Virus record (IMG/VR): IMGVR_UViG_3300026488_000013
Coordinates: 103,051 to 167,050 of that record
Direction: 5' to 3' (one strand)
DNA: 64,000 bases
Origin: a virus
The notes beneath the pieces are model-generated. The model saw only the letters and a list, made by a program, of their open reading frames with translations, was not told the origin of the DNA and did no database searches. A program made the translations under genes and the position numbers. Of the stretch, positions 1-10,420 are shown piece by piece (position 1 is the stretch's first letter; every line of letters starts with the position of its first letter).

Positions 1-213
1 TATTAAAGAAATATTCAATCCATCGATTAATCCATTTTTTTTACCAAGCAACTTTGCATTAAAATCATTCAAATAGTCAGAGAAAAATACCTGTTTATTA
101 GTGCTTGTAGTAATAGAAATAGAATAAGGGTCAAAATATCTTTCTTGAATTTTGGACAATTTACTTTTTATCGTCGTAATATCGTCGCTTAAATAATCTA
201 TAACAACAGTCAT
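1..213 (-). CDS. Unknown protein, N-terminal part (runs off the window)
   Basis: An open frame of 71 codons starts at an ATG whose first base is 213 and runs off the left window edge. The first residues read MTVVIDYLSDDITTIKSKLS. The start lies 3 bases after the stop codon of the upstream gene, with AAGGA a few bases before it inside that gene's end. It is the next gene of the portal operon. I do not recognise it; a virion or prohead role would fit the position. Confidence 0.6.
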   Translation of the reverse strand, partial: MTVVIDYLSDDITTIKSKLSKIQERYFDPYSISITTSTNKQVFFSDYLNDFNAKLLGKKNGLIDGLNISLI

Positions 214-216
214 ACT

Positions 217-723
217 TTATAATCGTCCTTTAATATTTTTATAAATATATTCTGTTAAAGGTTTTAAAATAGAAATAAGAAATTGGTAATATTCTTTGAC
301 TGCTTCAAGAGAAAAATTTTTAGCAACTTTTAAGAAATCGTCTGTTAAACTATTTATTATCGTTAATGTTTCCAAAATATCTTTATTCCGTTCGTTTTTT
401 ATTAATTCGGGCATACGAATTATAGTGTCAATTTTATTATTAATCCTTTCAATCTTATCTATATAAAAATATTTTTCTTCAATGTTTAAAAAATGCTCTA
501 ATTCTGTAGGAATAGATACATTGACACTTTGGTTATGTGCTGCAGTTTGAAGTAATTGGTTTATATCTTGTTGATTAGATAGTTGGGGTGATTCTTCTTG
601 TTTATTCTGCGACGGGTTGAAGTTTGGATTATTTTGTTGTTGAGGCAATTGTTCATTTTCTTCAATAAAATGTTTATTATATTTGAATTTGTAATATTCA
701 ATTAACAAAGGATTACTTCTCAA
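217..723 (-). CDS. Unknown protein downstream of the portal gene
   Basis: 168 codons. The start is TTG, directly after the portal stop codon, with GGGAGG about 7 bases upstream inside the portal gene, so translation is probably coupled. Residues 22-60 are Gln/Asn-rich low complexity (repeated Q and N); the rest is predicted helical and charged. No domain recognised. Its place next to the portal would suit a prohead core or scaffold protein, but this rests on position only. Confidence 0.6.
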   Translation of the reverse strand: MRSNPLLIEYYKFKYNKHFIEENEQLPQQQNNPNFNPSQNKQEESPQLSNQQDINQLLQTAAHNQSVNVSIPTELEHFLNIEEKYFYIDKIERINNKIDTIIRMPELIKNERNKDILETLTIINSLTDDFLKVAKNFSLEAVKEYYQFLISILKPLTEYIYKNIKGRL

Positions 724-3420
724 TTAAAATCCTCCCGATAACCCACCGCCACCAGATTGTTCTTGCTGTTGTTTATTAATGTTTAACAATTTGTCAAACT
801 CCGCTTCTTTAGGATTATCTGATTTGAGTAATTCATCCCATTTAACAGATGGAACTAATTCCTTTAATAGCTTTACTATATCTAAAGTATTGGCTAAATT
901 GGGAATTTGGGTTAAAGTAGATATTATTGCTCCGGCAGTTCCTACTATATTTTGAAGCTGTAGAAGATTTAGAATTATGGGCCTAATCATTCTAACTTTT
1001 ACAAAATTATACGTAGGAATATAGGTGGTTTTAGGTTCTATTGTTTCAAATATGATTTTATCAAATAATTTATTTATTGAAAGCTCAATATTTTTTTGAA
1101 TATCGGTTATCATTTCAGACCATTGTATGTTTGCATCTACTATTTTCTCTCTAATCTCAGCTCCATCCATAAATCCGAGTCGCATCGATGGAATATTTGA
1201 TAACATTGCAATATCTTGCTTAAAATCTTGAATATCCTGAACTCTTACATTGGGGTCTCCTAATCTTTCCATTGTTTGTGATAATATAGGTTGACCATCC
1301 TTCAACACTTCAAACATAAATTTAAAATCGGTCAAATATCTGTTTATTTTTTCTAATCTGCCTAAATCATCTATCGTTAGCGATGCGCCACGGAGTTTAG
1401 ACGCAATTTGCCTCACTTCACTTTCCCAGTTTTGCAATGCACCCGCATTTATTTGATACTTTGTATATAAAGGTGTTCTAGTTAATCTATACATTATATT
1501 TGAATAAACACTAACTAAATACAAAGTTGAATGGAGAGCCACCGGAGACAAAATTGATTCACCGTAAGGATATTCATCCATATACAAATAAAAATGAATT
1601 AACTCATTCGGTAATAAGATTCTAAACCTTATTTTAGATAATTTTTGCTCAAAAATAACATCCTGCAAAACATTGAAAAACTGATATTTAAACTTTTCAT
1701 CAATGTTTATCAATTCAAATATCTTGTTTAAAATTTTTTTATATCTCTCATAATATTCAATTTCTGGAGTGGTTAACCCATTTAGGTCATTTAAAGATTT
1801 TTCTATTTTTTCAATATATTTATTTAACACAGAATTCAGATTTTTATAAAAATAATCTAACAACTTTGAATACATTTTCTTAGAAACTTTTTCAAAATCC
1901 AAATGCAGCGTGTTTATTTTGTCAAATATTTTTCCTAATTTTTCAATTATGGAATCGGTAGCCGAAATAGATTCATAGTCGTTGTTATCCGAATCAGTTT
2001 TATAATACGGATTTATTACCAAGTATCCGTATATTTTATATCCATCACTTATAGGGATAACATATTCAGGGTCATATATTTTAAGTTCAATTTTTTGCGA
2101 CAACTCTTTATGGCTAAATAATCGTAAATAATTTAAATAAGATTCGATTTGGTCTTCTATGGTTTTTCTATTTCTATTATTCTTCTTTTCTCTGCCCGCT
2201 CCCTCAATCAGCAATGCTTCAAAATTGTTATTTATTTCTTTACCCACCGATTCAATATTTTCCAATTCTTGCACCACAGTTTCATATTTTTGTTCATAAT
2301 CGTCATAATATTCATCAATTTGTGTCTCATTCATATATGATGAATTATTTAAGATGGGATTTGATATTTCCAATTCGAGCAATTCTTTTGAAACTAAATT
2401 GAGGGTCTCTTCCAGTAAATTGTCAAATAATTGATATTTGTTTATTTCGTTTCTTTTATATTTTGTAATAAGGGCGGTAATTTTATTTACCGAATAACTT
2501 GTTTCATTAATCAGTTCATTATTAACAGAGTTTATTACTTCAGATTCAAAAACTAGTTCCGGTGATATTAACTTTCGAGCGGAATTACTATGTGATGTAG
2601 AGTAAGAAAATACATTTTTTATAGTAGCGAAGTTGTCTAACAAAAATTTCTTTTTATTAATAACTTCAATATATACGTCACCTTTGACTGCGGCTTTTGG
2701 GATAATTTTATTTCTAAGCAGATTATATATATCTAAATGCTTCTCAATAATTTTATATATCCTTTTAATTTCATCAACTATTTCTTTATAGTATATATCG
2801 TTAATATATTTTTTAATCTCAATATTCTCTTTATAATGAAATATTTCTCCGGAAACAGGGTCTTCTTGGAGGATTGACCTTACATACTCTTTAACTATGC
2901 GGCGTGCGATTGGGAAAGATTTATAAAGATTATGCATAGATTTATATACCGTAGCTTTGTTAGCATAGTATGGTATAATCGATTCGAAAGATTGAGCTAG
3001 ATTATTAAGAATTTTTTTCTTTCCAATATCTGATGAAATAGAATTCAAATCTCTTATATCATAAACATCCTTAAATAATTCTATAAATACCCTTTGTAGC
3101 GGATTATTTTTCAATTCATGATACAAATATTCATCTGAAATGGTCTTCTTTCCGAACAAAAATAATTCTTCTCCAATATCATTTTTTTTACCTTTTTCAG
3201 CATGTTCCTTTAATGTTGTAATAAATTCTATAAGTGCTGGCAATATATTCGTTTCGTCGGTATCTTTATGAGAATTATTTAAGTTTTCCTGGGAAAACTT
3301 GGACACAGAATTTAACTTTTCTTCTAGTTCATTAATTTTATTTATCAGTTCATTTTCTTCTTTGTTCGAAGAAAAAATAGATAAAAATCTTTGTATTAAA
3401 CCTTTATTACTATCGCTCAT
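724..3420 (-). CDS. Probable portal vertex protein (T4 gp20-like)
   Basis: 898 codons, long for a portal. The C-terminal half carries features I associate with T4-type portals: PYGESILSP followed by a long helix (LVSVYSNIMYRLTRTPLYTK), then the DIAMLSNIPSMRLGF region, equivalent to the portal tunnel-loop/helix area. The N-terminal third is a charged helical extension. The C-terminus ends in a Gly-rich tail (QSGGGGLSGGF). It would form the dodecameric DNA entry ring at one capsid vertex. Start chosen at ATG 3420 with GGTGAGG upstream. Flanking genes look like virion proteins. No terminase or capsid gene is in the window to confirm the morphogenesis cluster. Confidence 0.6.
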   Translation of the reverse strand: MSDSNKGLIQRFLSIFSSNKEENELINKINELEEKLNSVSKFSQENLNNSHKDTDETNILPALIEFITTLKEHAEKGKKNDIGEELFLFGKKTISDEYLYHELKNNPLQRVFIELFKDVYDIRDLNSISSDIGKKKILNNLAQSFESIIPYYANKATVYKSMHNLYKSFPIARRIVKEYVRSILQEDPVSGEIFHYKENIEIKKYINDIYYKEIVDEIKRIYKIIEKHLDIYNLLRNKIIPKAAVKGDVYIEVINKKKFLLDNFATIKNVFSYSTSHSNSARKLISPELVFESEVINSVNNELINETSYSVNKITALITKYKRNEINKYQLFDNLLEETLNLVSKELLELEISNPILNNSSYMNETQIDEYYDDYEQKYETVVQELENIESVGKEINNNFEALLIEGAGREKKNNRNRKTIEDQIESYLNYLRLFSHKELSQKIELKIYDPEYVIPISDGYKIYGYLVINPYYKTDSDNNDYESISATDSIIEKLGKIFDKINTLHLDFEKVSKKMYSKLLDYFYKNLNSVLNKYIEKIEKSLNDLNGLTTPEIEYYERYKKILNKIFELINIDEKFKYQFFNVLQDVIFEQKLSKIRFRILLPNELIHFYLYMDEYPYGESILSPVALHSTLYLVSVYSNIMYRLTRTPLYTKYQINAGALQNWESEVRQIASKLRGASLTIDDLGRLEKINRYLTDFKFMFEVLKDGQPILSQTMERLGDPNVRVQDIQDFKQDIAMLSNIPSMRLGFMDGAEIREKIVDANIQWSEMITDIQKNIELSINKLFDKIIFETIEPKTTYIPTYNFVKVRMIRPIILNLLQLQNIVGTAGAIISTLTQIPNLANTLDIVKLLKELVPSVKWDELLKSDNPKEAEFDKLLNINKQQQEQSGGGGLSGGF

Positions 3421-3457
3421 TATTGCCTCACCTATCTTCTAATTGGTATTGAAAAAA

Positions 3458-3814
3458 TTAAAATTGGGCCAGATTGCACTCGATGAAATCTTTTAAAGTA
3501 TTTAAAGAAACTATTTTTAACCTACTATTGAGAAAATCTGAAGTAAAATAGATTATTGATGGAACAGAATTTATTAGCAAAAGAAAATGATAAAAATTTT
3601 TGTTGCCATATATATCAAATGCGGTTTTAAATGGATTTTGTTCCCACTCTGGTTTAAACTCCACTTCCACAGTATTGTTTAAAAAATAGTCTATATTTTG
3701 AATAAATAAATTTGAATAAGGATATTGAGAAAACTGATTATGAATAAATGAAATAATATCCGAAGACTGTATGCTCTCCTTAAATTCGTCCAAAGGATTT
3801 ATATATTGCTGCAT
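3458..3814 (-). CDS. Small protein resembling baseplate wedge gp53-type proteins
   Basis: 118 codons. The central stretch (WEQNPFKTAFDIYGNKNFYH, then LLLINSVPSIIYFTSDFL) has the pattern YG-x(n)-LLL-x-N that is common in small phage baseplate proteins of the gp53/LysM type, followed by a short segment like the LysM-like end (LKIVSLNTLKDFI). It lies between the helicase and portal genes in the same direction, with a weak AAAGG ribosome site. The baseplate assignment is inference from pattern and context; an unrelated small virion protein is possible. Confidence 0.35.
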   Translation of the reverse strand: MQQYINPLDEFKESIQSSDIISFIHNQFSQYPYSNLFIQNIDYFLNNTVEVEFKPEWEQNPFKTAFDIYGNKNFYHFLLLINSVPSIIYFTSDFLNSRLKIVSLNTLKDFIECNLAQF

Positions 3815-3848
3815 TGAAATAAAAATTTAAACCTTTATTATTCAGTAT

Positions 3849-6263
3849 CTATTGAAGATATTCTTTTACCTTCTGATATACAGTGAGACTTTCTATCATT
3901 TTATTAAGTTCCCTTAATTTTAATATAGAATCATTAATGTCTTCGTATATAAAGGGCAATTCATAAATATCATAAAACCTATTATTAAATTTGTTATACA
4001 AAATATAGGAACCGGCATATTGAACAATTATGTTAAAATGGACTGGGACTCCATCAATTATTATCCTTTTATGTTTAAAATCTATTTCAATTTTCTTAGC
4101 AATTTCGGGATTTGATTTTATCTTATCCAATAATGCGGCGGAATATGTATATTCATTTATTGGTTGCCCCGAATCCTTTATCTTTGTGAAACTAAATTGT
4201 GATAAAGAAATAACATTTTGGATTACATCTATATCGTCGGAATTTGAAAATATATGGTTTATATTTTTATTTTCCTGTTTTACAATCACATCATAATTTT
4301 TTTCACTACTATGCTCCATTTCTTCTGATGCGGCGGTGAATAAATCAAATTCATCATCACTATCGTTTAAATTTACAAAATTCTTATTTCTTATTTCTTG
4401 AATTTTCTTTTCAATTTTAGTCAATTTCCTTTGCAGGTTATCCAGATTAAAATTGGATAAATTCGATTCAACTATAATCTTATCAATAAGCTTACTTATT
4501 CTATCATTCGAAATGTAATTAGTGTTAAGACCGGTATCTAAAAGGAAATCGCTTATACTTTTAACATTTATTTTCCTATTCTTGCTTTTCTTTTTATTAT
4601 TTTGTTCTTCTTCATTTTGAAAATCGTTACTCTGCGAAAAAGCAGGCTCCGTTTTACGAATCATGAATATATAATCAGAATATTGAATTTTCTTATACGA
4701 ATCACCCATTATTTTATTGTTAAGCGGGGAACTATAATCTTCCCCAATTCTATTTAACTGTGTTGCAGTAAATACTGGTATCATATACATCTTAGCAAGA
4801 GAGCGTAAGTCATTTATTATTTGACCATGTTCCTTATACTCATCATCATAACCCTTGGTAGAAGTCATAAGGTTAAGATAATCTATTACAACCAATTTAA
4901 TATTTATTCCATATTCTGATTTAAGATGTTCGATATCCTGTATTAAATCCGTCACAGAATATTTATTCTGCTTGTCAGTCACATCTCTAATAATCAGGTT
5001 TACTTTATTTTTGGTTATTTTGTATATCGAATTCTTTTTAAGTGTTTTAAATATGTCAGATATTTCCTTCTTATGTTTTTGGGCTAATTCAGGGAAATAT
5101 TTGTTTACCATATTAGAGAGGGCCGCAATATTATCGTAAAATCGTTTGACATGTTCAAAATTATAGTTACCAAATATTGATATTATTCTTCTGGTTAATT
5201 TAAATTTGTTATCTTCCAGTGTTACAAACAATATACCGTCATTTTCTTCGAATGAACTCAAATTTGATTCAATAAATTTTTTCACAGCATTGATTAAAAA
5301 CATGGTTTTACCGTGTGAGGATGGCGCCGCCAGCAAATAAATAGAGCCCGTTTCAAAACCTCTTATAGGTATATCCCAAAACAACCATCCGGTTTCATAT
5401 AGTTTATAATTTTCAGAGACAAACTTAGTTATTTGCTCTAACGAATTAGTTTCTTCTTCTTTTTCCTCATTACCCATTAACAGGAATTTATCCGAAATAC
5501 TATTTTCATCAAAATTCCCCAGCTCTATTTGTGAAATAATATTTTGAATTTCAAACTTAAAATCGTTAATTTTCTTAAATATATCATTTAAAGATTTAAA
5601 ATTGCCATATTCAAAGTTTAAAACTGTCGATTCATATTTCATCAACAATTCCTTTATGTTTACCAAACTTTTCCAACCCTTCAATATGAGAGAAATCTCC
5701 GCCTCTTTTTCTTTTATATTTTCCAAATTTATAAATTCCGTAGGGTTTTTCAATATCCGGTTAATGTCTTCGGTAGAGAACCCGAAATACTTAAATAAAT
5801 ATTCTTCCGGAATTAAAATATTTTGGAAAATTAATGAAGGCAGTTCTGTTGAAACTATAACTTTGTTAGATTTAGAAACTGCGCCACGGTTTAAATATTG
5901 CTCATATACCCCTTTACGAATAGAAATAATTGAATAAAGATTTTTAAGTATAACTCCTTTTTCAACCAATTCATTTTTTAAAGATTTAAAATATTCATTA
6001 ACACTCAATATTGAAGTATCGTCCGGCACGAATTCTTCATTAAGAATTTTTCTTATTTTATTCTGTAGTTTCTTACTGTCCTTTATAGTTTCGTTGAAAA
6101 ACGAATTTATAATTTCCTCTATTACCAAAAGAGAAAAATTTAAAAATTTATCCTCTTCATATTTTAACACTGGATTTAAAACATAATATTCAAACATTTT
6201 TTTAAACACATTAGGTGCGAATAATTTTTCAACAACATGCTTAATCAAAGAGGCACCTTTCAT
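3849..6263 (-). CDS. Replicative DnaB/gp41-type DNA helicase with long C-terminal extension
   Basis: 804 codons. The RecA-type motor is clear: Walker A variant APSSHGKT (Lys about 319), acidic FVTLED after strand 2, Walker B VVIDYLNLM (Asp about 461) and the DnaB H4 motif TATQLNR (Gln about 502). Residues 1-290 are helical, where DnaB proteins have their N-terminal hairpin domain. DnaB and T4 gp41 end shortly after the core, but here about 280 further residues follow, highly charged between about 540 and 660. It should unwind DNA 5' to 3' as a hexamer ahead of the polymerase. Start ATG 6263 has AGGGGG upstream. It sits among virion genes rather than the other replication genes. Confidence 0.85.
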   Translation of the reverse strand: MKGASLIKHVVEKLFAPNVFKKMFEYYVLNPVLKYEEDKFLNFSLLVIEEIINSFFNETIKDSKKLQNKIRKILNEEFVPDDTSILSVNEYFKSLKNELVEKGVILKNLYSIISIRKGVYEQYLNRGAVSKSNKVIVSTELPSLIFQNILIPEEYLFKYFGFSTEDINRILKNPTEFINLENIKEKEAEISLILKGWKSLVNIKELLMKYESTVLNFEYGNFKSLNDIFKKINDFKFEIQNIISQIELGNFDENSISDKFLLMGNEEKEEETNSLEQITKFVSENYKLYETGWLFWDIPIRGFETGSIYLLAAPSSHGKTMFLINAVKKFIESNLSSFEENDGILFVTLEDNKFKLTRRIISIFGNYNFEHVKRFYDNIAALSNMVNKYFPELAQKHKKEISDIFKTLKKNSIYKITKNKVNLIIRDVTDKQNKYSVTDLIQDIEHLKSEYGINIKLVVIDYLNLMTSTKGYDDEYKEHGQIINDLRSLAKMYMIPVFTATQLNRIGEDYSSPLNNKIMGDSYKKIQYSDYIFMIRKTEPAFSQSNDFQNEEEQNNKKKSKNRKINVKSISDFLLDTGLNTNYISNDRISKLIDKIIVESNLSNFNLDNLQRKLTKIEKKIQEIRNKNFVNLNDSDDEFDLFTAASEEMEHSSEKNYDVIVKQENKNINHIFSNSDDIDVIQNVISLSQFSFTKIKDSGQPINEYTYSAALLDKIKSNPEIAKKIEIDFKHKRIIIDGVPVHFNIIVQYAGSYILYNKFNNRFYDIYELPFIYEDINDSILKLRELNKMIESLTVYQKVKEYLQ

Positions 6264-6289
6264 TTAGAAACCCCCTACACCTGATTGAT

Positions 6290-7720
6290 TTAAAAACTTA
6301 GAGCCAAAGAAATTAAAACAGCATCGGGCGAGATATTTACCCCGACCATATTATTACTTATATCCGTATCGTTGTCGAACCTAGAAACATATTCAAAATA
6401 TTCACTCAATATTGAAAGGAACTTATCATATATAACATCACAATCATAGTTTACTATGTTAGATTTAATCTCTTCGTATTTAGTTAAAAGAATATACATA
6501 TCATCAAAAATATCGGATGAATACTTAACATTGCCGGTATTAGAAACAGTATTTAAAACCATCAAATTGGTAAAAGTCCTAGTAGATAAATTTATCATCC
6601 AACTTGAGAGATAATCGCAAAGAATTTCTTTATTCAGCAGTCCCAATTGTTTACCTATTCCAAAGTAATTTATTTGAATTTGGAATAATTCATTTACTAG
6701 GACTTTAAGGACAGAAACCGAAACATATGTTAATATTGCATCTATTTTTGCAATTATAGAATATATAAGATATGTTTGCAAATTATAGATGTATTTACTG
6801 ACAATATTCAAATTAGATTTTATTTTTGATTTTATTATTTCGTATAATTTATTAACCAACATATCCACAATATACATTTTTGAAGTGTCTATTTTTGCGG
6901 AGGCAGAATCATATTTAAACATCAACGGTATAAACAACGCTAAATCTTGCAAAAGAATATTCGGGTTTATGAAAATATAGTTAGATTTAACAAAATACTT
7001 ATCTATATTAATATATTCTTTTATCTGACCTACAATAATATCATTTATTTGGGAAGATAAATTATTAATATAACTTGTTTTATCCTTTTCCACAACAAAA
7101 CTTTCAAAATTATAGACATTATACAGCTTATTCAAAAATATAAAATCATAAGCGGAGTTCCCTACATTTTCAATTGTATTGTAATAGGTATAAAAATAAA
7201 AATCATAATAATGTGAATGTTCTCGAACAATAAAGTATTTTTTATATCTGCGACTTCCTGTTAAAAGATTATTACTATTAAGAATTGAATTATCGTAATC
7301 TGAACTTAGATAATTAAGAAATAAATCAACGTTATTAATTAATTTACCACCCTTAAACAAATAAAATTCATTAAATCTTTTTAATAAACTTTCTAAATAT
7401 CTATCTGAAATCAGCAAATCAAATATCAAATTTATATCGTTAGGATTTATATAAAGCAACTCACTATCAAATGCAGTTAGATTCAATATATTAGAACTTA
7501 TTTTTGGGTTATAATTAAAATAATATGCACGGCGGATTAATTCTAATATTGACAAATAATTAAAAAAGTTTCGGATTAAACATTTGGAACTATCTTTTAC
7601 ATTAGAAAATATTAAACTATATTTTGGGGAAAAGTCAGTTATTAATCCACATTTTCTTAAATTTTTAACAGTGTTATTTAAAGTAAAAAATTTTGGAATT
7701 GAATATACTGAATATTCCAT
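6290..7720 (-). CDS. Unknown protein between helicase and virion gene
   Basis: 476 codons, rich in Ile, Asn, Tyr and Leu, with no motif I recognise and no signal peptide. Start ATG 7720 lies 18 bases after the stop of the upstream virion gene; no clear ribosome site is visible, so translation may depend on coupling. Same-strand neighbours (putative baseplate protein upstream, helicase downstream) make a virion or baseplate role possible but not shown. Confidence 0.55.
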   Translation of the reverse strand: MEYSVYSIPKFFTLNNTVKNLRKCGLITDFSPKYSLIFSNVKDSSKCLIRNFFNYLSILELIRRAYYFNYNPKISSNILNLTAFDSELLYINPNDINLIFDLLISDRYLESLLKRFNEFYLFKGGKLINNVDLFLNYLSSDYDNSILNSNNLLTGSRRYKKYFIVREHSHYYDFYFYTYYNTIENVGNSAYDFIFLNKLYNVYNFESFVVEKDKTSYINNLSSQINDIIVGQIKEYINIDKYFVKSNYIFINPNILLQDLALFIPLMFKYDSASAKIDTSKMYIVDMLVNKLYEIIKSKIKSNLNIVSKYIYNLQTYLIYSIIAKIDAILTYVSVSVLKVLVNELFQIQINYFGIGKQLGLLNKEILCDYLSSWMINLSTRTFTNLMVLNTVSNTGNVKYSSDIFDDMYILLTKYEEIKSNIVNYDCDVIYDKFLSILSEYFEYVSRFDNDTDISNNMVGVNISPDAVLISLALSF

Positions 7721-7738
7721 TGTTTAAAAAAATTAATC

Positions 7739-8953
7739 TTATATTTTCTTTCTGGTAAATGAAAAATACGATTTTTTATGAATATGTTTATCGTGAGTTA
7801 ATTTTTCGGTTGAAATTGGATAAGCATCCTTATACGGGCGCAATGAATTTATTAATGATGCTAGAGTAGGCTGGTATGAAATTAATTTCTCATCTGTAGG
7901 TGTAAAGGAACTAGCATCTATAGGGTTTGTTAACACATTTTTTGTGTCCAGTGGTTCATCTTTTAAATTTGTATAATCTATCGAGAATTGCGAGTATAAA
8001 TCTACAATGCTAATAGTAAGTTCCAATTTGGTAGGTTGTTTATATGCATTATATACCGTGTTCTGACCACCTCGATTTATAGTGATTGATTGTATTGCTC
8101 CCATAACTATATCCTGCAACCCATATGCTTTAACCCTAACATATAGTGGTATTCCCACAAACCCATATATATTTAATGGGGAACCTAACAATAACAATGC
8201 AATAAGCGGTGCATACACCCATTGATAAAGTATTTCAGGATGTCCATATGGAGAAGATAAAGTAACATTAATGTTTAATGTTCTAGAATATTGAGTATCT
8301 GCCCAAACTTTTGGGAAATCTATTTTTAAACCTCTTGAACCAGCGCTGGCAATTTGAGATAGAAAACTAATAAAATCATTTCCTGTCATCTGTGAAACGG
8401 TTCTATCTATCTCATCAGGGGTAAGATACAATGATTTAGACACCATTTTAAATAATTCAGCTATTCCACCAGTTAATTGTTTTATCTTATTCCCAAAACT
8501 ATCTAGTAATTGTTTTATAGGAATTTCTTCGTAGTTCGATGTAATGCTTTCACTTAATTGTGTATTATCGGTAGCATACAGTCTGATAAAGCTAATGGTC
8601 TTATCATCGTCAATAATTTTAAACATTTTAAGCAATCTATTAAACTGTTTAACCCCCTCGGCATAATCTGGTTCGTATAAATATGTTAATGTATGTTCTA
8701 ATTCCTTTTTAGTATTTTCATCTGTATTTGAATTCCTAATTCTATCTACAATCTTTGACGACGGCTTAGGTATCATAGGAATAATATCTACAGGATGAAG
8801 ATTAGAGAAAATTAGGTTGGTATAATATCCTGTTCCGAAATAGCTTCTGTCTTCTATTAAATTTGACGCATCTATTTCCAAATAAGACATATATGTCCAA
8901 GGAAGACCTGTTTCTATAATGTATTTTCCCGGCCCTATTCTTGTTAAAATCAT
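7739..8953 (-). CDS. Putative virion (tail/baseplate) structural protein
   Basis: 404 codons. The segment from about residue 225 reads like contractile-tail baseplate or tube-cap proteins of large phages: a beta-rich stretch NVTLSSPYGHPEILYQWVYA, a hydrophobic helix APLIALLLLGSP, then YVRVKAYGLQDIVMGAIQSI and a final beta segment ending in a DLYSQF element. This is the pattern (SPYG-x-P ... LALL ... G-x(n)-I-x-S-I) I know from such families, though I cannot name the exact homologue. Start ATG 8953 with GAGGGG upstream. Confidence is moderate for a virion role and low for the precise position. Confidence 0.45.
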   Translation of the reverse strand: MILTRIGPGKYIIETGLPWTYMSYLEIDASNLIEDRSYFGTGYYTNLIFSNLHPVDIIPMIPKPSSKIVDRIRNSNTDENTKKELEHTLTYLYEPDYAEGVKQFNRLLKMFKIIDDDKTISFIRLYATDNTQLSESITSNYEEIPIKQLLDSFGNKIKQLTGGIAELFKMVSKSLYLTPDEIDRTVSQMTGNDFISFLSQIASAGSRGLKIDFPKVWADTQYSRTLNINVTLSSPYGHPEILYQWVYAPLIALLLLGSPLNIYGFVGIPLYVRVKAYGLQDIVMGAIQSITINRGGQNTVYNAYKQPTKLELTISIVDLYSQFSIDYTNLKDEPLDTKNVLTNPIDASSFTPTDEKLISYQPTLASLINSLRPYKDAYPISTEKLTHDKHIHKKSYFSFTRKKI

Positions 8954-8977
8954 TACTTTTCTTAAATCCCCTCTAAA

Positions 8978-10366
8978 TTAAGCAAAAGCCAACACCAAAT
9001 AATCTCTCCATTCATTTGGAATATCTATTCTATAACGGAGTGGCTTCATTTTCATAAAATCTTCATCGTCTAACCATAAATCATATGTCGCTTCTATTCC
9101 GTATTTTTCATTTATCACCAATAATTTTTGCGAGGGTCTTGTTAACCATCCTTTTGAATACGAATATTCATCTACACCTTTTAAAGTTCCATTCATAATT
9201 ATAAATCCTGTCCCATCATATAGCATAGCCGGAACATGGAAATGTCCTACAACATAATATGTCATTGGTATGTTCGGTTGTTTTACATTTGGAAAGAAAT
9301 TAATATTTTGCTTATTTCCAAAATCACGCCGCAATCCATAGAAAGGAATACCACTCCAAGATTTAATCTCGTCGCCATGAGAAAAACAAAATCTAAAACC
9401 TAATATATCTTTAAAAATAAATGGAGACTTGGTTATTTCCCATTTTATGTTTTCATATTTTTGAGTTAATAATGCAGCTATTTGATATGTGATATAATCA
9501 AAAGAATTAAATCTTTTCTTATATTCCTTCTTCTTTGTTATCCTTCCATGATTTCCTACCACTGTAAAAACATTTACCTCGTTAAACACTTTTGACAGTT
9601 CTATTAAAAGGGCCGCAATTAAATAAGCAGCCAAACCTATTTGCTCGGTAATCGTTAAATCAACATTTTTAATCAATTCATCATGTATTATTCCCGATAC
9701 CATATCCCCGCCCAACCAAACATTTATTTTTCTAATTCCATCATTACATTCATATAATTTTTTTATCTTTACAACTTTCTCAAATATTTTCTCAACTCTT
9801 CTTGTAGCAACATTTAAATCAAATTTATTAACATATCCTATTTCTTCAGGTTCTACTATTTCTAATATATGCCAATCAGATAAAAGCAATAAAAATTCCC
9901 TCTTCAATTTATTTTTATCTTCAAAATTTATTTTTTCTCTGTCAGAATAATTTATTTCAAATTTTATTTCATTTAAACTATATTTTAAAAATTCGATTAA
10001 AATTTCGTCAATTAATTTTTTATCATTTTTGTTTTTCTCATCGATTAATTTATTATAAATTTCTTTTTTTAAATTTTTTACATTTTCATTTTTCAATAAA
10101 AATTTTAAAAACTCCTCAAAACATTTTTCGTTCAACAAAATTTGTTTCAAAATTTTATTTAATTTTCTGGCTTTATATTCTCTGATTAAATAATTACTCT
10201 GAATTCTTTTTCTACCAGGAATTAATTTTTCAATTATCTCTTTTGAATAATTTTTTGTTTTAATTTTATTTATTATTTCTAAAATAATTTCTTCCAATAA
10301 ATTAATCATTTCATCATTAATTTTTAAATTGTAATTTTTTAAACATTTTAAAATTATTTCTTTCAT
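8978..10366 (-). CDS. Calcineurin-like metallophosphoesterase (SbcD/Mre11-like core)
   Basis: 462 codons. The phosphoesterase motifs occur in order from about residue 160: SDWH (DxH), GGDMVSG (GD), GNHGR (GNHG), FSHGDE (GH-type) and VGHFHVP (GHxH), together binding two metal ions. The N-terminal 140 residues are very Lys/Ile/Asn-rich and helical. Homologous cores are found in SbcD/Mre11 nucleases and other phosphatases; which substrate this one uses cannot be read from sequence. No SbcC/Rad50-like partner is seen in the window. It is the first gene downstream of a repeat element, and no good ribosome site precedes ATG 10366. Confidence 0.8.
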   Translation of the reverse strand: MKEIILKCLKNYNLKINDEMINLLEEIILEIINKIKTKNYSKEIIEKLIPGRKRIQSNYLIREYKARKLNKILKQILLNEKCFEEFLKFLLKNENVKNLKKEIYNKLIDEKNKNDKKLIDEILIEFLKYSLNEIKFEINYSDREKINFEDKNKLKREFLLLLSDWHILEIVEPEEIGYVNKFDLNVATRRVEKIFEKVVKIKKLYECNDGIRKINVWLGGDMVSGIIHDELIKNVDLTITEQIGLAAYLIAALLIELSKVFNEVNVFTVVGNHGRITKKKEYKKRFNSFDYITYQIAALLTQKYENIKWEITKSPFIFKDILGFRFCFSHGDEIKSWSGIPFYGLRRDFGNKQNINFFPNVKQPNIPMTYYVVGHFHVPAMLYDGTGFIIMNGTLKGVDEYSYSKGWLTRPSQKLLVINEKYGIEATYDLWLDDEDFMKMKPLRYRIDIPNEWRDYLVLAFA

Positions 10367-10420
10367 TAGACTTTTAAAACTAATGGATTTTTCGTTTTAA
10401 TTTTTTAAAAAAGAAAAAAA

